This document shows positions 1 through 5,747 of a stretch of DNA of 5,910 nucleotides, one piece after another. The stretch is from Planococcus sp. (in: firmicutes) (lineage in GTDB: Bacteria; Bacillota; Bacilli; Bacillales_A; Planococcaceae), in NCBI GenBank assembly GCA_030147455.1, contig JASKZU010000302.1:1-5910 (forward strand). The letters run 5' to 3'. Under the pieces are notes generated by a model. It worked only from the letters and a program-made list of their open reading frames with translations. It did no database searches and was not told the origin of the DNA. Each line of letters begins with the position of its first letter. Position 1 is the stretch's first letter. A program made the translations under genes and the position numbers.

Positions 1-812
1 TCATTGATGAGGAAACCGAACAGCCGTCTGAAGAAGTGGAAGCTGACCGCATCATCCGGACCATTCCGGAAGCCGGAAAATTACGCGACCGCGAAAGCGG
101 CATCAGCTTACTGATCAGCACAGGCAAGGAAACAGAAGAATTCAGTGACTATGTTGGAAGTTCACTCGACCAGGCTGAACGCGAGCTGGAGGAATATGCA
201 TCGGTCAACTCGCGTGAAGAATTTTCCGACCAGGAACCGGGAACCATCTTGAGCCAAAACCCGGCCGCTGGAACCGAAGTGGTGATCAGTGAAACGAACG
301 TTGATTTTGTCGTCAGCAAAGGCAAAGATATGCGTGAAGTGGCAGACTTGACCGGTTTCGGAGAAGCAGAGCTGAGCGAGTATGCCCGTTCGTCTGGGTT
401 TAACATCCGCATTGTCCGCGAGGAAACATCCGAATCGGTGGCTGCAGGACTTGTATTGTCCCAAAACGTCAAAGGCGGCGAAATGCTGGAAGTGAACAGC
501 ACGATTGAAGTGGTATTATCGGCGGGGACGGCGGAGCTTCCGGTGAAAATGCATGTGGAAGATGTAGAAATCCTTTATGAACCGGCAGAACCGGCAGCTG
601 AAGGCGAAGAGCCGGTCGAGCAGACGATCCGCATTTACATTCAAGACCAGAATCAAAGCATGGTCGAGCCAGTCGAAGAGTTTACCATTACCGAAACGAC
701 CGAGCACCGCATTGAATTGCAAATCGTTGAAGGCGGAAGCGCTTCGTACCGAATTGTCCGGGACGCAACGATCATAACAGAAGAAACGATTGCCTATGAA
801 AACGCAGATTAA
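1..812 (+). CDS. prkC: PASTA-domain Ser/Thr protein kinase PrkC, C-terminal part (5' truncated by window)
   Basis: The reading frame is already open at base 3 and runs to TAA at 810-812, giving the last 269 residues of a longer protein; the kinase domain and membrane segment lie outside the window. What is visible is the extracellular sensor. Residues about 1-41 are the end of one PASTA repeat (pattern TIPEAG...SGISLLISTG). A full PASTA repeat follows at about 46-107 (SQNPAAG, ending VVSKG), then another at about 109-176 (SQNVKGG, ending VVLSAG). The last ~93 residues (about 177-269) resemble the C-terminal Ig-like domain of Bacillus PrkC, with IRIYIQDQNQSM and SYRIVRD. PASTA repeats bind peptidoglycan fragments; in B. 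subtilis PrkC responds to muropeptides and controls germination and stationary-phase physiology. The tail is strongly acidic, with a Glu/Pro/Ala-rich loop near residues 191-206. rsgA starts 29 bases downstream with no terminator between, so co-transcription is likely. The GTG at 36 is an internal Val codon, not a start. Confidence 0.93.
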   Translation, partial: IDEETEQPSEEVEADRIIRTIPEAGKLRDRESGISLLISTGKETEEFSDYVGSSLDQAERELEEYASVNSREEFSDQEPGTILSQNPAAGTEVVISETNVDFVVSKGKDMREVADLTGFGEAELSEYARSSGFNIRIVREETSESVAAGLVLSQNVKGGEMLEVNSTIEVVLSAGTAELPVKMHVEDVEILYEPAEPAAEGEEPVEQTIRIYIQDQNQSMVEPVEEFTITETTEHRIELQIVEGGSASYRIVRDATIITEETIAYENAD

Positions 813-841
813 AACAGTGACCAACAAAAAGGAGTGGTGCT

Positions 842-1738
842 ATGCCGAAAGGTCAAATTCGTAAAGCATTAAGCGGGTTTTATTATGTTTTAGATGAAGA
901 CGGAGAACGCTACACGCAGTGCCGCGGCCGAGGTGTATTCCGCAATCGGCAAATCACGCCGCTTGTCGGGGATTTTGTGGAATATAAAGCAGACAATGAC
1001 CGCGAAGGAACAATACTGGATATACACGAGCGAACCAACGAATTGGTTCGCCCGCCGATTGCCAACATCGACCAGGCGATTCTAGTGTTTTCAGCCAAAC
1101 AGCCGGATTTTCATCCCTTGCTGCTGGACCGTTTTTTAACGGCAGTCGAATCGTTCAGTATCCGTCCTGTCATTTGTTTGACGAAGACCGATTTGCTGGC
1201 TGAAGGAGAGAAAGATATGCTAAATCAGTATATCGACGACTACCGGACCATTGGGTATGAAGTAATCCAAACATATATAGAAGACCCGACGCTGCAGGAA
1301 CGGCTTATGCCGGTCCTTGAAGGCCAGACGAGCGTATTGGCCGGCCAGTCAGGTGTCGGCAAATCAACGCTGCTCAATACGATTTTACCGTCTCTGCAAT
1401 TAAAGACGGATGATATTTCGCAGGCGCTGAACCGCGGTAAACATACGACACGCCATGTGGAATTGATCGAAGTGAACGGTGGCTTGCTGGCGGATACGCC
1501 GGGATTCAGTTCGTTCGATTTTGACCAATTGGAAAAAGAAGAACTGTCTGCTTGTTTTCCTGAGATGGACGAGCGCGCGGGCGGCTGCAAATTCAGGGAA
1601 TGCCTGCATTTGAATGAGCCGAAATGCGCCGTCAAAAAAGCGGTGGAAGCGAAAGAAATTCCAGACTACCGCTATAAGCATTATTTAAAGTTCCTGGAAG
1701 AAATTATGAGCCGAAAGCCGAGGTATTCAAATGATTAA
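842..1738 (+). CDS. rsgA: Ribosome small subunit-dependent GTPase RsgA (YloQ/CpgA)
   Basis: This 298-residue protein has the family's normal length. It is a circularly permuted GTPase: an N-terminal OB-fold (about residues 1-70, starting KALSGFYYVLDE), then G4 (TKTD, 114-117) ahead of the P-loop G1 (GQSGVGKST, 168-176), the G2 threonines in GKHTTRH (200-205) and G3 (DTPG, 218-221). The C-terminal zinc finger has the expected ligands Cys249, Cys254, His256 and Cys262. RsgA acts in late 30S subunit maturation and hydrolyses GTP on the ribosome; it is also a (p)ppGpp target. In B. subtilis it is a substrate of the neighbouring PrkC kinase, with a reported phosphothreonine just before the P-loop; Thr163/Ser164 sit in the equivalent place here (inference from remembered alignment). 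The start ATG follows AAAAAGGAG (826-834) with good spacing. The last 8 bases overlap rpe, which implies translational coupling. Confidence 0.97.
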   Translation: MPKGQIRKALSGFYYVLDEDGERYTQCRGRGVFRNRQITPLVGDFVEYKADNDREGTILDIHERTNELVRPPIANIDQAILVFSAKQPDFHPLLLDRFLTAVESFSIRPVICLTKTDLLAEGEKDMLNQYIDDYRTIGYEVIQTYIEDPTLQERLMPVLEGQTSVLAGQSGVGKSTLLNTILPSLQLKTDDISQALNRGKHTTRHVELIEVNGGLLADTPGFSSFDFDQLEKEELSACFPEMDERAGGCKFRECLHLNEPKCAVKKAVEAKEIPDYRYKHYLKFLEEIMSRKPRYSND

Positions 1739-2396
1739 AATTGCACCGTCTATTTTAGCCGCTGATTTTGCGAAGCTGGGGCAGGAAGTGAAAGAAGTAG
1801 AGCAGGCAGGAGCCGATTGGATCCATATTGATGTGATGGATGGCCATTTTGTCCCGAATATTACAATGGGGCCAATCGTTGTTCAGGCTTTGCGCCCGTT
1901 GACGGAACTTCCGCTGGATGTCCATCTGATGATCGAGAACGCAGACCGGTACGTGGAGGAATTCGCAAAAGCAGGAGCTGATTTTATCACTGTCCATGCA
2001 GAAGCGTGTCCCCATCTTCACCGCACCATCCAGTTGATTCGCTCGTTCGGCGTAAAGCCGGGCGTTGTATTAAACCCGCATACGCCAGTCAGTGCAATCC
2101 AGCACGTCCTTGAGGATATCGACTTGGTGCTGTTTATGACAGTGAACCCTGGATTCGGGGGGCAGAAATTTATCCATTCGGTTGTGCCGAAAGTTTCAGA
2201 ATTGGCAGGAATCATTCAGGAAAAAGGGCTGTCCATCGACATTCAAATTGACGGCGGCATTAATGAGGAAACGGTTGTGCAGTGTGCACAGGCGGGAGCC
2301 AATGTGTTTGTGGCGGGATCTGCTATCTTTGGCCGGCCAGACCGTGCAGAAGCATTGCAAGCAATCAAAAAGGCAGGACAAGGAGCGGTCTTATGA
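1731..2396 (+). CDS. rpe: Ribulose-phosphate 3-epimerase
   Basis: This 221-residue TIM-barrel enzyme interconverts D-ribulose 5-phosphate and D-xylulose 5-phosphate in the cytosolic pentose phosphate pathway. The expected active-site residues are all present: Ser8 in APSILAADF, His32 and Asp34 in IHIDVMDGHFVPN, His65 in DVHLMI and Asp174 in IQIDGGI. The two Asp residues are the acid/base pair and the two His help bind the metal. The phosphate-binding loops NPGFGGQ (139-145) and AGSAIFG (195-201) are intact. The ATG lies inside the end of rsgA, with GAGG (1720-1723) seven bases upstream as a modest ribosome-binding site. The stop overlaps the thiN start. Length and motifs are normal, with no sign of decay. 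Confidence 0.97.
   Translation: MIKIAPSILAADFAKLGQEVKEVEQAGADWIHIDVMDGHFVPNITMGPIVVQALRPLTELPLDVHLMIENADRYVEEFAKAGADFITVHAEACPHLHRTIQLIRSFGVKPGVVLNPHTPVSAIQHVLEDIDLVLFMTVNPGFGGQKFIHSVVPKVSELAGIIQEKGLSIDIQIDGGINEETVVQCAQAGANVFVAGSAIFGRPDRAEALQAIKKAGQGAVL
2380..2385 (+). promoter_or_regulatory. Ribosome-binding site of thiN
   Basis: AAGGAG lies within the last codons of rpe, 7 bases before the ATG at 2393. It decides the thiN start against the longer upstream reading frame, which begins at 2282 with no comparable site. Together with the ATGA overlap it suggests translation coupled to rpe. Confidence 0.8.
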
Positions 2397-3031
2397 TCGT
2401 CGTTTTAACAGCAGGAGGTCCGGCAAACGAATTGCCGGACCTCTCCCCTTATAAAGACGCTGTACATATCGGGGTCGATCGCGGAGTGGTAACGCTGATG
2501 GGCCAAAACATCGAACCCAAGCAGGCGGTCGGTGATTTTGATTCGGTGACAGAAGCGGAATTACAAGACATTCTCTTGAAGTTTCCGGCGCTGGAGCGGT
2601 CACCGGCTGAAAAAGACGAATCGGATACAGAGCTGGCGCTTGCGCAATCCATGCTTTATGAGCCGGAAACCATCATTCTAACTGGTGTGACGGGCGGTCG
2701 GCTTGACCATTTTATGGCGGCGCTGCACATTGTGTTCGATTATCAAAAGCGTTACCCGGACAAAGCCTTTCTTATTCTAAACAACCAAAACCGGATTCGT
2801 TTCATGGAGCCCGGATTCCACCGGATCGAACGCGACATGCGGTATCCGTACATCTCGTTTTATCCGTTTGCAGAAAGTATTGACGGGTTTACGATAAAAG
2901 GATTCAAGTATCCTGTCGAAAACGAGACCATTCCATTTGGCTCTACACGCTTTATCAGCAATGAATTGCCAGGCGAAGGAACAGTGGAGTTTACGGCCGG
3001 CCAATTGATGGTCATCGAGAGTTCGGATTGA
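2393..3031 (+). CDS. thiN: Thiamine pyrophosphokinase (YloS/ThiN)
   Basis: This 212-residue enzyme transfers pyrophosphate from ATP to thiamine to make thiamine pyrophosphate. The N-terminal catalytic domain shows the family motifs: GVDRG (27-31), GDFDS (47-51), EKDESDTE (73-80) and TGGRLDH (100-106); the acidic residues bind Mg-ATP. The C-terminal thiamine-binding beta domain follows from about residue 135, with IKGFKYPVEN and ISNEL. The frame stays open upstream to a possible start at 2282, but the ATG at 2393 is chosen because homologues begin at MIVVLTAGG, AAGGAG (2380-2385) sits 7 bases ahead, and it forms the classic 4-base ATGA overlap with the rpe stop. No TPP riboswitch is possible directly upstream because the gene overlaps rpe. 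Codons 8-17 contain a perfect 12-bp inverted repeat, listed separately. It is the last gene of the prkC-side operon. Confidence 0.95.
   Translation: MIVVLTAGGPANELPDLSPYKDAVHIGVDRGVVTLMGQNIEPKQAVGDFDSVTEAELQDILLKFPALERSPAEKDESDTELALAQSMLYEPETIILTGVTGGRLDHFMAALHIVFDYQKRYPDKAFLILNNQNRIRFMEPGFHRIERDMRYPYISFYPFAESIDGFTIKGFKYPVENETIPFGSTRFISNELPGEGTVEFTAGQLMVIESSD
2415..2443 (+). repeat. Perfect 12-bp inverted repeat inside the start of thiN
   Basis: The arm at 2415-2426 (GAGGTCCGGCAA) is the exact reverse complement of 2432-2443, with a 5-base loop (2427-2431, ACGAA). In RNA it would be a strong, GC-rich hairpin starting 22 bases after the thiN start codon. No T-tract follows, so it is not an intrinsic terminator. 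It encodes thiN residues from about Gly8 to Leu17. Whether it regulates anything is unknown. Confidence 0.75.
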
Positions 3032-3038
3032 ATACACG

Positions 3039-3075
3039 AAAAAATGCCAGGCTGACAAATGTCAGACCTGGCATT
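3039..3075 (-). terminator. Intrinsic terminator of rpmB, between convergent thiN and rpmB
   Basis: Arms 3043-3056 and 3061-3075 pair over 14 bp with one bulged base (A3066) and a 4-base loop. On the - strand the stem is followed by a run of six T (complement of A at 3039-3044, two of them in the stem base), a proper terminator 12 bases beyond the rpmB stop. On the + strand the same hairpin lies 11 bases after the thiN stop but is followed only by ATTATTCATG, a poor T-tract, so termination of thiN transcripts here may be partial. Confidence 0.88.
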
Positions 3076-3087
3076 ATTCATGAGCGA

Positions 3088-3276
3088 TTAGACGCGCTCA
3101 ACTTTTCCTGATTTCAATGCTCTCGCGGAAACCCATACACGTTTCGGCTTGCCGTCAACAAGGATGCGAACTTTTTGAAGGTTAGCTCCCCATGTACGTT
3201 TTGTCGAGTTCAACGCGTGTGAACGGCTGTTTCCAGAACGAGCTTTACGTCCAGATACTGCACATACTTTTGGCAT
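3088..3276 (-). CDS. rpmB: 50S ribosomal protein L28
   Basis: This 62-residue basic protein begins MPKVCAVSGRKARSGN and contains the L28 signature run SHALNSTKRTWGANLQKVRI, ending SARALKSGKVERV. Length matches the short Bacillus form. L28 is a structural protein of the large ribosomal subunit. Only one cysteine is present (Cys5), so there is no zinc-binding Cys pair. The start ATG (3276-3274 on the - strand) has a strong ribosome-binding site, GAGGAGG, about 8 bases upstream (3284-3290). The gene is transcribed against all its neighbours: convergent with thiN and divergent from yloU, as I recall for B. subtilis. It has its own terminator at 3039-3075. Confidence 0.97.
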   Translation of the reverse strand: MPKVCAVSGRKARSGNSRSHALNSTKRTWGANLQKVRILVDGKPKRVWVSARALKSGKVERV

Positions 3277-3306
3277 GTAAGTCCCTCCTCACAAGTGAAG
3301 CTGAAA

Positions 3307-3312
3307 ATTATA
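3307..3312 (-). promoter_or_regulatory. Candidate -10 box of the rpmB promoter
   Basis: On the - strand there is a perfect TATAAT, which would place the transcription start near 3300 and give a leader of about 24 bases before the rpmB ATG. No good TTGACA-like -35 is found at 16-18 bp, and there is no TG extension, so the call rests on the -10 and its position. Six-base inverted arms CTGAAA (3301-3306) and TTTCAG (3319-3324) flank it. Confidence 0.4.
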
Positions 3313-3411
3313 ATAGAATTTCAGTTCGTTTTTCGTTTCACATACTTTAATAATTTAACATAGAAAAAACACTGATGCAAGAGAAATTCACCCCCTTTCA
3401 AGAAAAAAACC

Positions 3412-3460
3412 TTTACACCCTATCCGCTGGCTTTTCTTATAAAGGGCTTTCATGTAGAAT
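3412..3460 (+). promoter_or_regulatory. Candidate promoter region for yloU-fakA
   Basis: Two imperfect sigma-A-like arrangements are visible. TTTACA (3412-3417) is followed by TATAAA (3438-3443), but the 20-bp spacing is too long. TAGAAT (3455-3460) is a good -10 with only a weak TTTTCT (3432-3437) 17 bp upstream. The second would start transcription near 3467, about 30 bases before the yloU ATG. A promoter is expected here because the gene upstream points the other way; which one is used cannot be decided by eye. Confidence 0.4.
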
Positions 3461-3496
3461 GAAAAGAGTGAAATAGGACTCGAGGAGGAATTTTCC

Positions 3497-3859
3497 ATGT
3501 CAATTGAGTTGAACAACGAGTATGGCCAAATCGATATTTCAAACGATGTGATCGCCCAAATCGCAGGCGGCGCCGCTATCGAATGCTACGGCATAGTAGG
3601 CATGGCGACACAACATCAAATTCGTGACGGCCTGACAGACATTCTTCGAAAAGAGAATTTCGCCAAAGGGGTGCTCGTACGCCAGGAAGACGGCGATTTA
3701 GTAATTGATATGTATGTGATCATCAGCTATGGCACGAAAATTTCGGAAGTGGCGTACCAAGTCCAATCCAAAGTGAAATATACCATAACAAAAACACTAG
3801 GAATGCCGGTAAAAGCGGTAAATATCTATGTCCAGGGAGTTCGTGTCACGAACCCGTAA
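3497..3859 (+). CDS. yloU: Asp23/YloU family (Gls24-type) envelope stress response protein
   Basis: This 120-residue protein belongs to the Asp23/Gls24/YloU family. Family features are the early region QIAGGAAIECYGIVGMA (21-37), the central YGTKISEVAYQVQSKVKY (78-95) and the C-terminal strand VNIYVQGVRV (108-117). There is no signal peptide and no membrane segment. Staphylococcal Asp23, a relative, is a cytoplasmic protein held at the membrane by AmaP; the biochemical role of YloU itself is not established. The ATG has a near-ideal ribosome-binding site, GAGGAGG (3482-3488), 8 bases upstream. fakA begins 15 bases after the stop, so the pair is almost certainly one transcript; this pairing is widely conserved in Firmicutes and hints at a link to fatty acid activation or the envelope (inference). 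Confidence 0.93.
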   Translation: MSIELNNEYGQIDISNDVIAQIAGGAAIECYGIVGMATQHQIRDGLTDILRKENFAKGVLVRQEDGDLVIDMYVIISYGTKISEVAYQVQSKVKYTITKTLGMPVKAVNIYVQGVRVTNP

Positions 3860-3860
3860 G

Positions 3861-3866
3861 AGGAGG
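3861..3866 (+). promoter_or_regulatory. Ribosome-binding site of fakA
   Basis: AGGAGG directly follows the yloU stop. It lies 8 bases from the GTG at 3875 and 11 from the ATG at 3878. The spacing slightly favours GTG as the start, but ATG one codon later is also possible. Confidence 0.75.
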
Positions 3867-3874
3867 AAAATTCG

Positions 3875-5527
3875 GTGATGAAGTCATTAAATGGAGTAAA
3901 ATTAGCGGAAATGGTGCAGATGGGTTCGCATCATTTATATCAAAATGCAGATTATGTTGATGCATTAAATGTTTTTCCGGTACCGGACGGCGATACCGGA
4001 ACGAACATGAACTTATCCATGACGTCCGGTGCAAAGGAAACAGAAGCCCATGCACAGGAGCACATTGGTAAAACAGCAGAAGCTTTGTCTAAGGGCTTGC
4101 TGATGGGTGCGCGCGGAAACTCAGGCGTTATCTTATCCCAATTGTTCCGCGGATTCGGCAAATACATCGCCGACGAACCGGAACTTTCCGCAAAAAAACT
4201 CGCGCAGGCGTTGCAGCACGGTGTAGAAACAGCTTATAAAGCAGTGATGAAGCCGGTTGAAGGAACAATCCTGACTGTGGCGAAAGATGCAGCGGCAAAA
4301 GGCATGAGCCTTGCCGATAAAGAAGAAGACATTATCCGCTTGTTTGAAGCGGTCGTGACAGAAGCGAAAGCATCACTGGAACGCACGCCGGATTTATTGC
4401 CAGTGCTGAAAGAAGTCGGCGTCGTCGACAGCGGCGGCCAAGGGCTGGTTTATGTATACGAAGGCTTTCTTGCATCGCTAAAAGGCGAGGCACTGCCTGA
4501 AAAACATACGGACGGTGCTATGGACGAATTGGTCAGTGCAGAACACCATAAGAATATTGCCGGCTTTATGAACACGGAAGATATCGAATTCGGCTATTGC
4601 ACGGAATTCATGGTAAAGCTTGAAGATGGCAAGCGGCCGTTTAACGAAGCGGAATTCCGCACAGATTTGAGCGTCTACGGCGATTCACTTCTCGTTATTT
4701 CCGATGATGAGATTGCCAAGATTCATATTCATTCCGAAGAGCCGGGCAAAGTGCTTACATATGGCCAGGAATACGGCAGCTTGATCAGCATGAAAATCGA
4801 AAACATGCGCCAGCAGCATACCGACATTGTCGGTGAAGGGCATCAAAAAGCTTCAGCACAAGAAACCAAGCATCCATACGCTATTGTAACGGTGGCTATG
4901 GGTGAAGGCGTATCCGAATTGCTGCGCTCGATCGGCGCATCTTATGTGATTGAAGGTGGCCAGACAATGAATCCTTCAACAGAAGATATCGTTAATGCTG
5001 TCCGTTCGATTGGAGCAGAACGCGTGTTGATTTTGCCGAACAACAAAAACATCATCATGGCAGCAGAGCAGGCAGCAGAGTTGCTTGATATCGAAGCGGC
5101 GGTCGTCCCAACTAAAGATGTTCCTCAAGGAATGTCGGCATTGCTCGCATTCAACCCGGAAGCCTCGGTTGTAGACAACTGTTCCGCTATGCGTGATGCT
5201 AGCCAGCATGTCAAGTCAGGATCTGTCACATTTGCGGTGCGGGATACATCGATTGATGGCATTACGATTCAAAAAGATGATTTCATGGGCATTTCCGAAG
5301 GGAAAATCGTCGTATCGGACACAAGCCTTGATCTTGTGACCGAAGAACTGTGCAAAAAACTTGTGGACGCAGATTCGGAAATTGTCACGATTCTTTACGG
5401 AGAAGATGTGAACGAAGCGGATGCGGAAAAACTTGCCGCTTATATCGAATCCTTGAACGATGAAGTAGAAGTAGAAATTCACAACGGCAAACAGCCGCTT
5501 TATCCATATATCCTAGCAGTTGAATAA
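3875..5527 (+). CDS. fakA: Fatty acid kinase catalytic subunit FakA (YloV, DAK2 domain)
   Basis: This 550-residue protein has the normal length for FakA. FakA phosphorylates fatty acids held by FakB proteins, giving acyl-phosphates for phospholipid synthesis by PlsX/PlsY in the cytoplasm. The N-terminal DhaL/DAK2 kinase domain (about 1-205) has FPVPDGDTGTN (34-44) with Asp38 and Asp40, the metal/nucleotide-binding acids, then GARGNSGVILSQ (78-89), KPVEGTILTV (126-135) and VVDSGGQG (183-190). The middle domain carries Cys242, His284 and His286, matching the zinc site reported in Staphylococcus aureus FakA. The C-terminal DegV-like domain (from about 333) has GGQTMNPSTEDIV (361-373), LPNNKNI (387-393) and PQGMSALLAFNP (417-428). 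Start is GTG 3875 or ATG 3878, one codon apart. It follows yloU by 15 bases and ends 7 bases before a strong terminator. No FakB gene is in the window; fakB genes usually lie elsewhere. Confidence 0.96.
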   Translation: MMKSLNGVKLAEMVQMGSHHLYQNADYVDALNVFPVPDGDTGTNMNLSMTSGAKETEAHAQEHIGKTAEALSKGLLMGARGNSGVILSQLFRGFGKYIADEPELSAKKLAQALQHGVETAYKAVMKPVEGTILTVAKDAAAKGMSLADKEEDIIRLFEAVVTEAKASLERTPDLLPVLKEVGVVDSGGQGLVYVYEGFLASLKGEALPEKHTDGAMDELVSAEHHKNIAGFMNTEDIEFGYCTEFMVKLEDGKRPFNEAEFRTDLSVYGDSLLVISDDEIAKIHIHSEEPGKVLTYGQEYGSLISMKIENMRQQHTDIVGEGHQKASAQETKHPYAIVTVAMGEGVSELLRSIGASYVIEGGQTMNPSTEDIVNAVRSIGAERVLILPNNKNIIMAAEQAAELLDIEAAVVPTKDVPQGMSALLAFNPEASVVDNCSAMRDASQHVKSGSVTFAVRDTSIDGITIQKDDFMGISEGKIVVSDTSLDLVTEELCKKLVDADSEIVTILYGEDVNEADAEKLAAYIESLNDEVEVEIHNGKQPLYPYILAVE

Positions 5528-5534
5528 CAAAACG

Positions 5535-5578
5535 GGAGATCCGGGAACCAGATGCCGGATCTCCATTTTTATTTTTTT
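5535..5578 (+). terminator. Intrinsic terminator of yloU-fakA
   Basis: Perfect 10-bp arms GGAGATCCGG (5535-5544) and CCGGATCTCC (5555-5564) enclose a 10-base loop and are followed by ATTTTTATTTTTTT. It starts 7 bases after the fakA stop and separates fakA from sdaAB. Confidence 0.94.
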
Positions 5579-5645
5579 AGAATAAAAAAGCAAAACAAAA
5601 ACTTGAAACCGAAGCCTTGGACAGATGAAAGTGAAATGAACGAAG

Positions 5646-5689
5646 AAGCGCATTGCGACGACAATGTATGCGCTTTATTATTTTTGTTT
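5646..5689 (+). other. Hairpin with T-rich tail upstream of sdaAB
   Basis: AAGCGCA (5646-5652) pairs with TGCGCTT (5669-5675); TTG (5653-5655) can also pair with CAA (5662-5664), leaving a 4-base bulge. A T-rich stretch (TTATTATTTTTGTTT) follows. It could be a weak second terminator for read-through from fakA. The tail overlaps the proposed sdaAB -35 box, so it lies ahead of the sdaAB transcript and is unlikely to be its attenuator. Confidence 0.35.
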
Positions 5690-5712
5690 CTTCAAAGGGT
5701 TTCGTGTAAACT
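5684..5712 (+). promoter_or_regulatory. Candidate sigma-A promoter of sdaAB
   Basis: TTGTTT (5684-5689) and TAAACT (5707-5712) are separated by exactly 17 bp. Transcription would begin near 5719, leaving a leader of about 29 bases before the sdaAB ATG. A promoter is expected here because a strong terminator lies just upstream. No confident repressor site was seen. Confidence 0.5.
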
Positions 5713-5747
5713 AAAGCTATACAAAGCGGAAAGCGAGGGGTTTGGGC

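Noticed and set aside
149..502. Long - strand reading frames over prkC, and similar ones over rsgA, thiN and fakA
   Set aside because: They are antisense shadows of conserved genes, with no recognisable domain, ribosome-binding site or independent support.
2282..2392. Upstream extension of thiN to a start at 2282
   Set aside because: The extra 37 residues lie wholly within rpe in another frame, are Cys/Arg-rich and unlike ThiN, and the ATG at 2393 has the right ribosome-binding site and overlap.
3297..3311. CodY-like box near the rpmB promoter (CTGAAAATT half site)
   Set aside because: Only about 9 of 15 positions match the AATTTTCWGAAAATT consensus; the other half is absent.
3448..3464. 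6-bp inverted repeat TTTCAT/ATGAAA around the TAGAAT box upstream of yloU
   Set aside because: Too short and AT-rich to separate from chance, and no known operator matches it.
3975..4001. 8-bp inverted repeat and CCGGTACCGG palindrome at the start of fakA
   Set aside because: It encodes the invariant FakA motif PVPDGDTGT, so protein constraint and codon choice explain it.
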